From Acidihalobacter_A sp037381185 (GTDB lineage Bacteria > Pseudomonadota > Gammaproteobacteria > DSM-5130 > Acidihalobacteraceae): a stretch of DNA of 64,000 nucleotides. Where the stretch lies: contig NZ_JARRQY010000012.1 in NCBI RefSeq assembly GCF_037381185.1, positions 86,481 to 150,480 of the forward strand, read 5' to 3'. Shown here piece by piece: positions 52,713 through 61,923 of this stretch. How positions within the stretch are numbered: the first letter of the stretch is position 1; each line of letters starts with the position of its first letter. The notes under the pieces are model-generated. The model was not told where the DNA came from, made no database searches, and saw only the letters and a list, made by a program, of their open reading frames with translations. Both the position numbers and the translations under genes were made by a program.

Positions 52713-53628
52713 AGATTTAGATATTCCAGAAGAAAACATAATAAATGCCATTAGAGTCGCGCACTCTAGATTTAGAATAATAAAGATACCTAAGAAGCAA
52801 GGAGGAAACCGAATAGCGATACAATGTGCTGCCGAATTAAAGCCCATACAATCCTGGGTTAATTTAAATATTCTATCCAAACTCCCCATTAGCGATATCG
52901 CAACCGCATTCCAGGCTGGAACATCTATAAATTTGAACACACAACTCCACACCAACTCGCTTTATTCTATCAGGGTTGATATAGAAAATTTCTTTCCTTC
53001 GATAAAATTCAAAGATCTATTGGAGGCACTAAAAAACAACAAACGCACTCTTGATTCATGGATTTTAGAATCACCCACAAAAGATCTAATAAAAAAATCG
53101 TGTTTTGACAAAAATGAAAGACTCCCAGTTGGATACCAAACATCGCCCCTCATATCCAATATTGTCATGCACCCCATTGACCTAGAAATAAAACAAAGAA
53201 TCGACAACGACCCAGATCGCTTTGGCGACACCACTTTAACAAGATACGCCGATGATTTTATTTTTTCGACGGACAAAAAAGGAGCCTGCAACGAATTCCT
53301 AAACGAAATAAACAACTTACTAAAAGAAACGAAACACCCATCATTAAAAATAAAACGAGAAAAAACCAGGTTTATGAGCAGAAATGGAGGATCCACATTA
53401 ATAACTGGACTACGCATAACAAACCAAGGAAAGGTCACGGTCCATTCAAATTATAGAAGCCATGTCCGTTTACTTTTGAAACTTTACAAAGAAGACCGAC
53501 TTTCTCCAATAGACATCCCAAAACTGAAAGGGCATCTTGCGTTCATAAGACACGCTGACCCCAGCCTATTTACAAAACTATCGTTTAAGTATTACAAGGA
53601 AATATCAACCCTCAAGCAAACAAACTAA
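52684..53628 (+). CDS. Retron reverse transcriptase
   Basis: A 314-residue compact reverse transcriptase. Visible motifs: NTQLH at 85-89 (retron NAxxH-like), VDIENFFPSI at 98-107 (motif A), GYQTSPLISN at 150-159 (motif B), YADD at 188-191 (catalytic), and ITG at 240-242 (retron VTG-like, used for msr recognition). There is no maturase or endonuclease domain, so it is not a group II intron enzyme. It should copy msd from the preceding RNA into branched msDNA. The gene is A/T-rich like its neighbour. The St85-type family (about 310 residues) is the closest match I know. Confidence 0.9.
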   Translation: MPKITEIISEDLDIPEENIINAIRVAHSRFRIIKIPKKQGGNRIAIQCAAELKPIQSWVNLNILSKLPISDIATAFQAGTSINLNTQLHTNSLYSIRVDIENFFPSIKFKDLLEALKNNKRTLDSWILESPTKDLIKKSCFDKNERLPVGYQTSPLISNIVMHPIDLEIKQRIDNDPDRFGDTTLTRYADDFIFSTDKKGACNEFLNEINNLLKETKHPSLKIKREKTRFMSRNGGSTLITGLRITNQGKVTVHSNYRSHVRLLLKLYKEDRLSPIDIPKLKGHLAFIRHADPSLFTKLSFKYYKEISTLKQTN

Positions 53629-53697
53629 ACAAGGCCTACTTTTGGCAAAAATAGCAGCGCCATGCAGCAACCAGCACCAAACTCACCTACATCCCGT

Positions 53698-53856
53698 TTA
53701 ACCTACCATCTCCTTCCACCGCTTCTCCAACCGCGCCACCGACACCGGCCGCGGAGTACCCAGTTCATGCGCGAACAGCGACACGCGCAGTTCCTCGATA
53801 TGCCAGCGGTAGTCCCGCAGCGCCTCGCCGACGTTGCGGCCGTCGCCCCAGAGTGC
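53698..53856 (-). pseudogene. Second, diverged copy of the hrpA 3' end
   Basis: The minus strand reads in frame as the last 50 or so codons of HrpA (GDGRNVGEALRDYRWH, then RPVSVARLEKRWKEMVG and a TAA stop). It is about 90 percent identical in DNA to 54675-54831, by eye. The match ends abruptly at about 53856. It ends in MVG where the intact gene ends in MGSG. It has no start and is a fragment, and together with the intact gene end it flanks the HepT/MntA-like pair as a direct repeat. Confidence 0.85.
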
Positions 53857-53942
53857 GCTCACGGGGTCTGGTCTTGCCTTTTGCCTTCTCGGCGTACTCC
53901 CAAGTCAAAACCCACAGATTCCACCACCGCTCCCAAAAGCCT

Positions 53943-54308
53943 TTACGGAACGCCTTTCTCCACAGCATTCAACAATGCAGGTAGTTGTTCGAGCAGATCC
54001 GGTAACGCCGTTTGCACGGTATCCCACACGACATCCAGATTGATGTCGAAGTAACCGTGGGCGATGCGGTTACGCATGCCGCGCATTCCACGCCAAGGGA
54101 CATCGGGATGCGCCTGCATAAACCCGGCGTGTCCTTCCATCACCTTCGTAGCCGCCTCGCCGATGATGATCAGACTCATGATGACTGCCTGCTGAGTGCG
54201 CTTGTCCTCAAGAAAATCGTTTTTATCCAAACCTTTCACGAAATCACACGCATCTGTCGCAGCCTGCTGCATGTGCTGGAAATAGTCGGACAAGCGGTTC
54301 TCACTCAT
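53943..54308 (-). CDS. hepT: HepT-like HEPN (DUF86) RNase toxin
   Basis: A 121-residue helical protein of the DUF86/HEPN class. The catalytic motif Rx4-6HxY/F is visible as RNRIAHGYF near residues 80-88. In HepT/MntA systems the HEPN toxin cleaves RNA and is silenced when the partner nucleotidyltransferase attaches AMP to the tyrosine beside the motif; here that position is YF after HG. The start overlaps the MntA stop by four bases (ATGA), so the pair is translationally coupled. Confidence 0.88.
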   Translation of the reverse strand: MSENRLSDYFQHMQQAATDACDFVKGLDKNDFLEDKRTQQAVIMSLIIIGEAATKVMEGHAGFMQAHPDVPWRGMRGMRNRIAHGYFDINLDVVWDTVQTALPDLLEQLPALLNAVEKGVP

Positions 54309-54595
54309 ACCGGCCGCGCTTCTGCAAGCACCCTTTCGCGAAACTTGAGCGGTATGTCGGCAGGCGTCAGCAGGTCGACGTGGACGCCCAGCAGGGATTC
54401 CAACTCGTCCTGTAGCCCACCAAGATCGAATAGCGTCGCGCCCGGAAGCGCGTCGACCAGCAAATCGAGGTCGCTGCTGTCGCGATCGGTGCCATGCAGT
54501 GCCGATCCGAATACGCGTGGGTTCGCAGTACGGTAACGCGCCGCCGCTTCGCGCACGGCGCTGCGCTTAAGATCGAGGGCAAGGGATGGTCGCAT
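54305..54595 (-). CDS. mntA: MntA-like minimal nucleotidyltransferase antitoxin
   Basis: A 96-residue minimal nucleotidyltransferase. The GSx10DxD signature is complete: FGSALHGTDRDSSDLDLLVD at about residues 29-48. In known pairs MntA uses ATP to add AMP groups to HepT and neutralise it (type VII toxin-antitoxin). The ATG at 54595 starts MRPSLALDL. It lies 71 bases from the end of hrpA on the same strand. Confidence 0.9.
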   Translation of the reverse strand: MRPSLALDLKRSAVREAAARYRTANPRVFGSALHGTDRDSSDLDLLVDALPGATLFDLGGLQDELESLLGVHVDLLTPADIPLKFRERVLAEARPV

Positions 54596-54666
54596 CGGTC
54601 GTCGTCCCGTAAATCCGGCTGAGACCATCGTAAGCGATTTGATACGACGTTTTAAGCGCAATCCGC

Positions 54667-57600
54667 TCAGCCGCTCCCCATCTCCTTCCACCGCTTCTCC
54701 AACCTTGCCACCGACACCGGCCGCGGTGTGCCGAGTTCCTGCGCAAACAGCGACACGCGCAGTTCCTCGATCTGCCAGCGGTAGTCGCGCAGCGCCTCGC
54801 CGACGTTGCGGCCGTCGCCCCAGCGCTGCTTGCAGCGCGCCCATAGCGGCTCGATCTCGACACGCAGGCGGCGATCCTTGTCCGGCTGCTGACTCAGGCG
54901 TTCCAGGCGGCGCTCGACGGCTTTGAGATAACGCGGCAGATTCTGGCGGTACGCCGCAGGCGTGGCGCGGACAAAGCCGGGATAGACGAGATGAGCTAAC
55001 TGGTCGTTGATGTCTGCGGCGGCCTCGATCCAGCTCAGCGGGACGTTGCCCTTGAGGCTCTGACGAACCCGATGGAAAGCGGCGAGCGCGTCGTTCATGC
55101 GCTCGGCGAGTTGCGTGGCGGCGGTGACGATCTCGCTGCGTCCGGCTTCGACGCGCGCGGCGAACTCGGCCTCGCTGCGCGGCAGCGGCTCGGCGAGGAA
55201 CAGCTCCTCCAGCACGGCGTCGATAAGGTCGTCCTTGAGCGCTTCGCATCGTCCGACCGCGGCGAAGTGCAGGCACATAGTCTGCGCGTGCGGCAGACGC
55301 TTGTGCAGATACTTGACCTGTTCGCGCAGCACGATGTGTAGCAGGCCGAGCAGGCCCTCGCGATGCGCGGATTGCGCGCTGGCGGCGCTGTCCAACACGC
55401 GCAAAGCGATCTTCTCGCCTTCGCGCACCAGTGCCGGGTAGCCCTTGAGCGCGAGGCCATGCTGCTCGATGTCGACGCTCTCGGGCAGGTTACCGAAATC
55501 CCAAGCGGTGATCTCGTCGCGCTCCAGGCTCTGCGTGGGCATGGCCTCGAAGGTCTGCTGCACGCGGCCTTCCAGCGTATCGGTCAACCCGGACAGATCG
55601 CGACCGGCTGCGAGCACCTTGCCCTTGCCGTCGATGACTTCGAAGCGCATGCGCAGGTGCTCGGGCAGCGCGGCGCGGTCCCAGGCGTCCAGCGGCATGT
55701 CCACGCCGGTCATGCGCTTGAGTTGCTGCGTCAGCGCCTCGAACAGGTCGCCGCCGCCGAATTCCAGCGCCTGCGCACAGGCGCGGGCGAAGTCCGGCGC
55801 GGGCACGAAATTCTTGCGCAGCGCCTTGGGCAGGCCGCGGATCAGCGCGGTGAGCTTTTCCTCCAGCAGGCCGGGCACCAGCCATTCGCAGCGCGCGAGG
55901 TCGACCTGCTTGAGCGCGGCCAGCGGCACGGTCAGCGTCACGCCGTCATCCTCGCCGCCCGGCTCCAGGCGGTAGCGCAGCGGCAGCGACAGGCCCACGC
56001 CGGCGGCAAGCTGGTCGGGGAAGCGCTCGGCGGTGATGTCGTCGGCGCCGTGCTGCATCAGCGCTTCGCGCGTCAGGTACAGCAGCTTGGGGTTTTCATG
56101 TTCGGCCTGCTCGCGCCAGCGCTCGAAGGACTTGCCGTTGTTGATGTCGGCCGGGATGAGGCGGTCGTAGAACTCGAACAGCACGTGTTCGTCGACCAGG
56201 ATGTCCGGCCGGCGAGCCTTGGCCTCCAGTTCCTCGACCTCCTCGATCAGCTCGCGGTTGTGCGCGAGAAAGCCGCCGCGGCTGCGGAACTCGCCGTAGA
56301 CCAGGGCGTGGCGGATGAACAGCTCGCGCGCCTCGGCGGGATGGGTGCGCGCGTAGTCGACGCGCTTGCGCGGCTGCACCACCAGACCGTAGAGCGTGAG
56401 CTTGTCGAACGCGCCGACGCGCGCCGGACGCTGTTCCCAGTGCGGTTCGAAGATGTGATGCTTGAGCAGATGCGCGCCGAGCTGTTCGATCCATTCCGGC
56501 TTGATGCGCGCGACGGTGCGGGCGTAGGTGCGCGCGGTCTCGGTGATCTCCGCGGCCATCAGCCACTTGGGGCCGTGCTTGTGCAGGTCGGAGCCGGGGA
56601 AGATGTGGAACTTGCGGTTGCGCGCGCCGAGATAGGCATGCTTGTCTCGCTCGTCCTCGGACTTGAAGCCGACGTGCGAGAGCAGGCCGGTGAGCAGCGC
56701 ACGGTGGATGGCGTCGTACTCGGCGGGCTGCTGGTTCTCGCGGAAACCCATCTCGGCGAGCTGGCCATGTAACTGGCGGTGGGTCTCGCGCCACTCGCGC
56801 AGGCGCATCCACGACAGGAACTCGCGTTGGCAGAGCTTGCGCAACTGCGACTTGGAGTGGTGTTTGGCCTGCTCGTGGTAGTGCTCCCAGAGTTTGAGGT
56901 AGGCGAGGAAGTCGGAGCGTTCGTCGTGGAAGCGCTTATGCGCCTCGTCGGCGGCCTGCTGGCGGTCGGCGGGACGTTCGCGCGGGTCCTGCACGGCGAG
57001 CGCGGAGACGATGACCAAGGCCTCGCGCAGCGCACCCTCACGCTCGGCGGCGAGCAGCATGCGGCCCAGGCGCGGATCGACCGGCAATCGCGCCAGGCGC
57101 CGGCCGATGTCGGTGAGGCGATTCTGCCCGTTCACCGCATGCAGTTCTTCGAGCAGCAGGTAGCCGTCCTTGACCAGGCGCGGATCGGGCGGATCGATGA
57201 ACGGGAAGTCGGCGACCTCGCCCAGGCCCAGCGCGCCCATCTGCAACACCACGGCGGCGAGGTTGGTGCGCTGGATCTCGGGATCGGTGAACTCGGGGCG
57301 CGAGGCGAAGTCCTCCTCGCTGTACAGGCGGATGCACACGCCCGGCCCGACGCGCCCGCAGCGACCCTTGCGCTGGTCGGCCGAGGCCTGCGAGATCGGC
57401 TCGATGGGCAGGCGCTGCAGCTTGGCGCGCCAGGAGTAGCGCGAGATGCGCGCGGTGCCGGTGTCGACCACGTAACGGATGCCGGGCACGGTTAGCGAGG
57501 TTTCGGCGACGTTGGTGGCGAGCACGATGCGCCGCCCGGCATGGCTCTCGAACACGCGGTGCTGCTCGGCGGCCGAGAGCCGCGCGTACAGCGGCACGAT

Positions 57601-58557
57601 TTCGGTGTGCGGCGGATGGTGCTTGCGCAATTCCTCGGCGGCCTCGCGGATCTCGCGCTCGCCGGGCAGGAACACCAGGATGTCGCCCATGCCCTCGCGC
57701 GCCAGCTCGATGCACGCCTCGACGATGCCCTGGGTCTGGCTGCGGTCCTCGTCGTCGTCCTCCAGCGTGACCAGCGGCCGGTAGCGCACTTCAACGGGGT
57801 AGGTGCGGCCCTCGACCATGAGAATGGGTGCGTCGCCGAAGTGGCGCGAGAAGCGCTCCGGGTCGATGGTGGCCGAGGTGATGATCAGCTTGAGGTCGGG
57901 GCGCTGCGGCAGCAGGCGCCTGAGGTAGCCGAGCAGGAAATCGATGTTGAGGCTACGCTCGTGGGCCTCGTCGATGATCAGCGTGTCGTACTGGGTGAGC
58001 AGGCGGTCCTGCTGCATCTCGGCGAGCAGAATGCCGTCGGTCATCAGCTTGAGATAGCTCTCGGGGCTGACGTGATCCGAGAAGCGCACCTTGAAGCCGA
58101 CGCCGCGTCCGACCTGGGTCTTGAGTTCCTCGGCGATGCGCGTGGCGACGCTGCGCGCGGCGATGCGCCGCGGCTGGGTGTGGCCGATCAGGCCGGCGGC
58201 GCCGCGCCCCAGCTCCAGGCAGATCTTGGGCAGCTGGGTGGTCTTGCCCGAGCCCGTATCGCCGCAGACGATGACCACCTGGTTCTCGGCGATGGCGCGG
58301 GCGATGTCCTCGCGCCGCGCGACCACCGGCAGCTCGTCGGGGTACTCCGGCACTGGCAGCGCAGCACGCCGCGCCGCCACGCGTTCACAGGCGGCCTCGA
58401 TTTCCGGCTCCAGCTTCGCCAGACCGCGGTCGACCGGCTGCCCACCACGTACGCGGCGCTCCAGGCCTGCCAGACGCTTGGAGAACTCCACGCGCTCGCG
58501 CGGACGTACGTCGTCGAGGCGGTTTAGCAGCTGTTGGAGGCGTTCGGAGTCCTGCAC
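54667..58557 (-). CDS. hrpA: ATP-dependent RNA helicase HrpA
   Basis: A 1,296-residue DEAH-box helicase. Walker A GDTGSGKTT is at 99-107 and the DEAH box at 196-199; the second RecA-like domain, HA2/OB region and the long DUF3418 C-terminal region follow. HrpA helps clear stalled ribosomes and processes some fimbrial mRNAs in Escherichia coli. Length and order match the family. The last 157 bases are the part duplicated at 53698-53856. It starts with MQDSERLQQLLNRLDD, a normal family start. Confidence 0.95.
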   Translation of the reverse strand: MQDSERLQQLLNRLDDVRPRERVEFSKRLAGLERRVRGGQPVDRGLAKLEPEIEAACERVAARRAALPVPEYPDELPVVARREDIARAIAENQVVIVCGDTGSGKTTQLPKICLELGRGAAGLIGHTQPRRIAARSVATRIAEELKTQVGRGVGFKVRFSDHVSPESYLKLMTDGILLAEMQQDRLLTQYDTLIIDEAHERSLNIDFLLGYLRRLLPQRPDLKLIITSATIDPERFSRHFGDAPILMVEGRTYPVEVRYRPLVTLEDDDEDRSQTQGIVEACIELAREGMGDILVFLPGEREIREAAEELRKHHPPHTEIVPLYARLSAAEQHRVFESHAGRRIVLATNVAETSLTVPGIRYVVDTGTARISRYSWRAKLQRLPIEPISQASADQRKGRCGRVGPGVCIRLYSEEDFASRPEFTDPEIQRTNLAAVVLQMGALGLGEVADFPFIDPPDPRLVKDGYLLLEELHAVNGQNRLTDIGRRLARLPVDPRLGRMLLAAEREGALREALVIVSALAVQDPRERPADRQQAADEAHKRFHDERSDFLAYLKLWEHYHEQAKHHSKSQLRKLCQREFLSWMRLREWRETHRQLHGQLAEMGFRENQQPAEYDAIHRALLTGLLSHVGFKSEDERDKHAYLGARNRKFHIFPGSDLHKHGPKWLMAAEITETARTYARTVARIKPEWIEQLGAHLLKHHIFEPHWEQRPARVGAFDKLTLYGLVVQPRKRVDYARTHPAEARELFIRHALVYGEFRSRGGFLAHNRELIEEVEELEAKARRPDILVDEHVLFEFYDRLIPADINNGKSFERWREQAEHENPKLLYLTREALMQHGADDITAERFPDQLAAGVGLSLPLRYRLEPGGEDDGVTLTVPLAALKQVDLARCEWLVPGLLEEKLTALIRGLPKALRKNFVPAPDFARACAQALEFGGGDLFEALTQQLKRMTGVDMPLDAWDRAALPEHLRMRFEVIDGKGKVLAAGRDLSGLTDTLEGRVQQTFEAMPTQSLERDEITAWDFGNLPESVDIEQHGLALKGYPALVREGEKIALRVLDSAASAQSAHREGLLGLLHIVLREQVKYLHKRLPHAQTMCLHFAAVGRCEALKDDLIDAVLEELFLAEPLPRSEAEFAARVEAGRSEIVTAATQLAERMNDALAAFHRVRQSLKGNVPLSWIEAAADINDQLAHLVYPGFVRATPAAYRQNLPRYLKAVERRLERLSQQPDKDRRLRVEIEPLWARCKQRWGDGRNVGEALRDYRWQIEELRVSLFAQELGTPRPVSVARLEKRWKEMGSG

Positions 58558-58678
58558 GCGGGATCTTCAGGAAGTTGCGAAATCGCACAAGCCTACCTGC
58601 ATGAGGAATGCCTGACCAGACACTACACCGCCCGCATGCCCAGCAGCGTGGCGTGCCGCAAGTCGGCGCGTCCGAAAT

Positions 58679-59044
58679 TCAGCTTTCCTCTGCGTCGTAG
58701 CGCCTGCGGGCGCTCTCGATCTCCGGCATGTTGGCGTAGGCCCAGTTGCGGACGACGGCCACCGCCTCACCCAGGCTTCGGCCCAGCGGCGTCAAGGCGT
58801 ATTCGACGGTCACCGGCACCGTCGGGTAGACGCGGCGCGTGATCATGCCGTCGCGCTCAAGCGCTCTGAGCGTCTGCGTCAGCATCTTTTGGGTCACGCC
58901 TTCCACACGCGCACGCAGCTGGGAAAACCGCAGCGTGCCGCCCTCCAGGGCCAACACCACCAGCATGGTCCATTTGTTCGCGACGCGCCCCAGAACCTGG
59001 CGCGTCGGACAGGCGTCCCGCATCACGTCGAAATCGTCGCTCAT
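58679..59044 (-). CDS. HxlR-family transcriptional regulator
   Basis: A 121-residue winged-helix regulator. It opens with CPTRQVLGRVANKWTMLVVLAL, the classic HxlR start with the redox- or metabolite-sensing Cys, followed by RFSQLRARVEGVTQKMLTQTL. It is divergent from the oxidoreductase gene across 108 bases, and HxlR proteins usually control such a neighbour in response to aldehydes, quinones or disulfide stress. That link is an inference. Confidence 0.9.
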   Translation of the reverse strand: MSDDFDVMRDACPTRQVLGRVANKWTMLVVLALEGGTLRFSQLRARVEGVTQKMLTQTLRALERDGMITRRVYPTVPVTVEYALTPLGRSLGEAVAVVRNWAYANMPEIESARRRYDAEES

Positions 59045-59152
59045 AAGTATCCTTTGGGTACCTACACCACTAATAAGTGCCTTCTTAAAAATATATACCA
59101 ATAATCTCATACTTCCTCGAACCGTCACCACGCCACACGAGGAAGCGACACA

Positions 59153-60079
59153 ATGAAAGCCTTCATGCCCACCGGCGATTTCGAGAGAGCCGTCATCCTG
59201 CGCGACGTTCCCGAGCCCGACCCGGCGCCCGATTGCGCCGTCGTCGAAGTGGAAGCCTATTCGGTCAACCGCGGAGAAACCTTCCAGTTGGAAAAACCCG
59301 CCACGGGATGGCGGCCGGGCAAGGACGTGGCCGGAACCGTGATCCGTTCCGCCGCCGACGGTTCCGGGCCTGAGGTCGGAGCGCGCGTGGTCGCTCACCC
59401 GCCCGCGGCCGGCTGGGCCGAACGCGTCGCCGTTCAAACCTCCCAACTCGCGAAACTGCCGGAAGGTGTCGACCCGATCGTTGCCGCGGCGCTGCCCTTG
59501 GCTGGCCTGAGCGCGCTGCGCCTGTTGCGCGCCGCAGGCCAACTCGCCGGACGGCGCGTCCTGATGACGGGCGCGTCCGGAGGCGTCGGCCACTATTTCA
59601 CGGAACTCGCCGCAGCCGGCGGCGCCGAGGTGACGGCCGTCACCGCCTCGCCAGAGCGCGGGGCGCGACTCGAAGAGCTGGGTGCGGATCATATCGTGCA
59701 CGACGTCGCCGACGCCGAAGGCCCCTTCGACGTCGTGCTGGAATCGGTCGGCGGCGACTCGCTGCAGCAGGCGCTGTGCAAGCTCCGGCCGCGCGGCACC
59801 CTGATCTGGTTCGGCCAGGCGAGCCGCAGCGCGCCAACAATCGATTTCTTCCGCTTTTGGGAAGGACCGACATCGGGAACGATCCGGCACTTCGACTATA
59901 CCGACAGCGACGTGCCGGATGGACGCGACCTGGCGACCCTGGTGAGCTACGTCTCGAAAGGACGCCTGCACCCGGAGATCGGCCTGGTCGCCAACTGGCT
60001 CGAGACGCCCGATGTCCTGAACACGCTGCGCACGCGGGGGGTGCGCGGCAACGCGGTGCTCACCCGTACCGGGGTCTGA
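59153..60079 (+). CDS. Zinc-independent MDR oxidoreductase (quinone-reductase-like)
   Basis: A 308-residue medium-chain dehydrogenase/reductase protein. It has the NADPH Rossmann motif MTGASGGVGHYFTEL at about residues 141-155, and lacks the catalytic zinc ligands of alcohol dehydrogenases, so it belongs with quinone oxidoreductase-like members. Such enzymes reduce quinones or enals with NADPH. It is the likely target of the divergent HxlR regulator. Its stop is followed by a strong hairpin shared with the convergent tag gene. Confidence 0.87.
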   Translation: MKAFMPTGDFERAVILRDVPEPDPAPDCAVVEVEAYSVNRGETFQLEKPATGWRPGKDVAGTVIRSAADGSGPEVGARVVAHPPAAGWAERVAVQTSQLAKLPEGVDPIVAAALPLAGLSALRLLRAAGQLAGRRVLMTGASGGVGHYFTELAAAGGAEVTAVTASPERGARLEELGADHIVHDVADAEGPFDVVLESVGGDSLQQALCKLRPRGTLIWFGQASRSAPTIDFFRFWEGPTSGTIRHFDYTDSDVPDGRDLATLVSYVSKGRLHPEIGLVANWLETPDVLNTLRTRGVRGNAVLTRTGV

Positions 60080-60090
60080 CCCGCGGCCAG

Positions 60091-60134
60091 CCAGGGCGAT
60101 GCGGGAGGCGAAAGCCCTCGCCGCATCGCCCTGG
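60091..60134. terminator. Bidirectional terminator-like hairpin
   Basis: A 14-bp perfect stem, ccagggcgatgcgg (60091-60104) and ccgcatcgccctgg (60121-60134), with a 16-nt loop. It fills the gap between the convergent oxidoreductase and tag genes. There is no T-run on either strand. Confidence 0.6.
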
Positions 60135-60135
60135 G

Positions 60136-60741
60136 CTAAGGACGCTCGAACGCGTTCCTCGCCTGCTCGACCTGGCTCCGGATGACACACCCTTCCGCGT
60201 GGTCGTTGATCAGCCCCATCGCCTGCATGAAGGCGTACACCGTCGTCGGGCCGACGAACTTCCAGCCCAGCTTTTTCAATGCCTTGGACAGGGCGACGGA
60301 TTCCGGCGAGGTGGAAACGGTCTGCGGTTCGGGCAGCTGTGCCGGATCGGGTTCGTAGCGCCATAAGAAGGCTGCCAGCGAACCGTCCCTGGCGACCATC
60401 TCCTGCGCGCGCCTGGCGTTGTTGACGACCGCTTCGATTTTGCCCCGGTGACGGATGATGCCGGCGTTCTGCAGCAGGCGCTCGATATCCTGCTCGGTGA
60501 ACAGCGCGACCTTGTCGAAATCGAAACCGTGGAACGCCGCGCGGAAGTTCTCGCGCTTGGCCAGAATCGTGCGCCAGCTCAGGCCGGACTGAAAACCCTC
60601 CAGGCAGATTTTCTCGAACAGGCGCCTGTCGTCGCTCACCGGATAGCCCCACTCGGCGTCGTGGTAGGCGAAGAACTCCGGCGCCGCTTCGCACCACCGG
60701 CAGCGCGGCTGGCCGTCGGGGCCCGGTATCGTTGCGCTCAT
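60136..60741 (-). CDS. tag: DNA-3-methyladenine glycosylase I
   Basis: Tag removes 3-methyladenine from DNA in base excision repair. The 201-residue protein has the zinc-snap ligands: Cys14 and His27 near the N-terminus (spacing as in the Escherichia coli enzyme) and HAEGC near the C-terminus. Substrate-pocket sequences AYHDAEWGYP and GFQSGLSWRTIL are conserved. It lies 10 bases after ltaE on the same strand. Confidence 0.95.
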   Translation of the reverse strand: MSATIPGPDGQPRCRWCEAAPEFFAYHDAEWGYPVSDDRRLFEKICLEGFQSGLSWRTILAKRENFRAAFHGFDFDKVALFTEQDIERLLQNAGIIRHRGKIEAVVNNARRAQEMVARDGSLAAFLWRYEPDPAQLPEPQTVSTSPESVALSKALKKLGWKFVGPTTVYAFMQAMGLINDHAEGCVIRSQVEQARNAFERP

Positions 60742-60751
60742 GCTCGTTTCC

Positions 60752-61813
60752 TCATGCGGCTTTCGCCCTCAGCACATCGGAGAACATCGTCAGCACGTGC
60801 GCGATATCCCCAGAGCCGACGTGGCGATGCGTTACGGCGCGAATGCTGTCGGCGCCGGTCGGACTCATCAGCACGCCGCGCTCGGCCAGCGTGGCGCACA
60901 GCGCGGCGGCAATGGGCCGATCGAGATGAAAATAGACGAGATTGGTCTGCACGGCAGCCGGATCGACGCTCACGCCATCCAGCGTGGCCAAGCCCCGTGC
61001 CAGACGCTGCGCATTGGCGTGATCCTCGGCCAGACGATCGACCATCTCGTTCAGCGCGACAATGCCGGCGGCAGCGATCACGCCGGCCTGGCGCATGCCG
61101 CCGCCCACCGCCTTGCGCAGACGGCGCGCGCGGGCGACGAACTCGCGATTGCCGGCCACCACGGATCCCACCGGCGCGGACAACCCCTTGCTCAGACAGG
61201 CCGAGACGCTGTCGGCGCCGCGCAGCAGGCGCGCAGGCGGCACGCCTAAGGCGACGGCGGCGTTCCAGATGCGCGCTCCGTCGACGTGCAGACGCAGGCC
61301 GTGCGCGTGCGCAAGGTCGGCGGCGGCGGCCATATACTCCGGCGTCAGCACACGGCCGCCGCAGCGGTTCTGCGTATTCTCCAGCGCCAGCAGACGGCTG
61401 ACCGGATAATGGGCATTGTCCTCGCGCACAGCGGCCTCGACCTGGGCGAGATCGAGCGTGCCGTCGGCGCGGTTGGGCAGGGTGCGCGGATGCACGCCGC
61501 CCAGCGCCGCCGAACCGCCCTGTTCGTAGTAGAAGATATGCGCCTCCGCACCGAGGATCATCTCGTCCCCGCGCCCGCAATGGGCCATGACGGAGATCAG
61601 GTTGCCCATGGTGCCGCTGGGCACGAACAGCGCCGCCTCCATGCCCAGGCGCTCCGCGGCGAGCCGCTCGAGTTCGTTGACGGTGGGGTCTTCGCCGTAG
61701 ACGTCGTCGCCGACCTCGGCCCGCACCATGGCCTCGCGCATGGCCTCGGTCGGTTGGGTCAGCGTGTCGCTGCGCATGTCGACGACCGCATCGCCGGATT
61801 TTTCGCTTGCCAT
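60752..61813 (-). CDS. ltaE: Low-specificity L-threonine aldolase
   Basis: A 353-residue PLP enzyme that cleaves L-threonine and L-allo-threonine to glycine and acetaldehyde. Family motifs include MRSDTLTQPTEAMREAM, VGDDVYGEDPTVNELE, and the PLP-lysine in SVSACLSKGLSAPVGS. The ATG at 61813 (MASEKSGD) is chosen because aggagtg precedes it; the longer frame to 61867 is unlikely. It is divergent from a GcvA-like LysR gene, fitting a role in glycine metabolism. Confidence 0.94.
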   Translation of the reverse strand: MASEKSGDAVVDMRSDTLTQPTEAMREAMVRAEVGDDVYGEDPTVNELERLAAERLGMEAALFVPSGTMGNLISVMAHCGRGDEMILGAEAHIFYYEQGGSAALGGVHPRTLPNRADGTLDLAQVEAAVREDNAHYPVSRLLALENTQNRCGGRVLTPEYMAAAADLAHAHGLRLHVDGARIWNAAVALGVPPARLLRGADSVSACLSKGLSAPVGSVVAGNREFVARARRLRKAVGGGMRQAGVIAAAGIVALNEMVDRLAEDHANAQRLARGLATLDGVSVDPAAVQTNLVYFHLDRPIAAALCATLAERGVLMSPTGADSIRAVTHRHVGSGDIAHVLTMFSDVLRAKAA

Positions 61814-61923
61814 CGGATTACACTCCTTTGCCTTGCCATGTGCCGATTCGTAGCCGCACGTTAGCAAGCCGCCCGCGCCGCGAATAGCGACGATTTCTCA
61901 CACGATGCCGTAAGCTTTTCTCA

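Noticed and set aside
52684..53628. Reverse transcriptase considered as group II intron or diversity-generating element
   Set aside because: There is no maturase, endonuclease or intron RNA, no template/variable repeat pair was seen, and retron-type NTQLH and ITG motifs plus an adjacent msr-msd-like RNA and effector are present.
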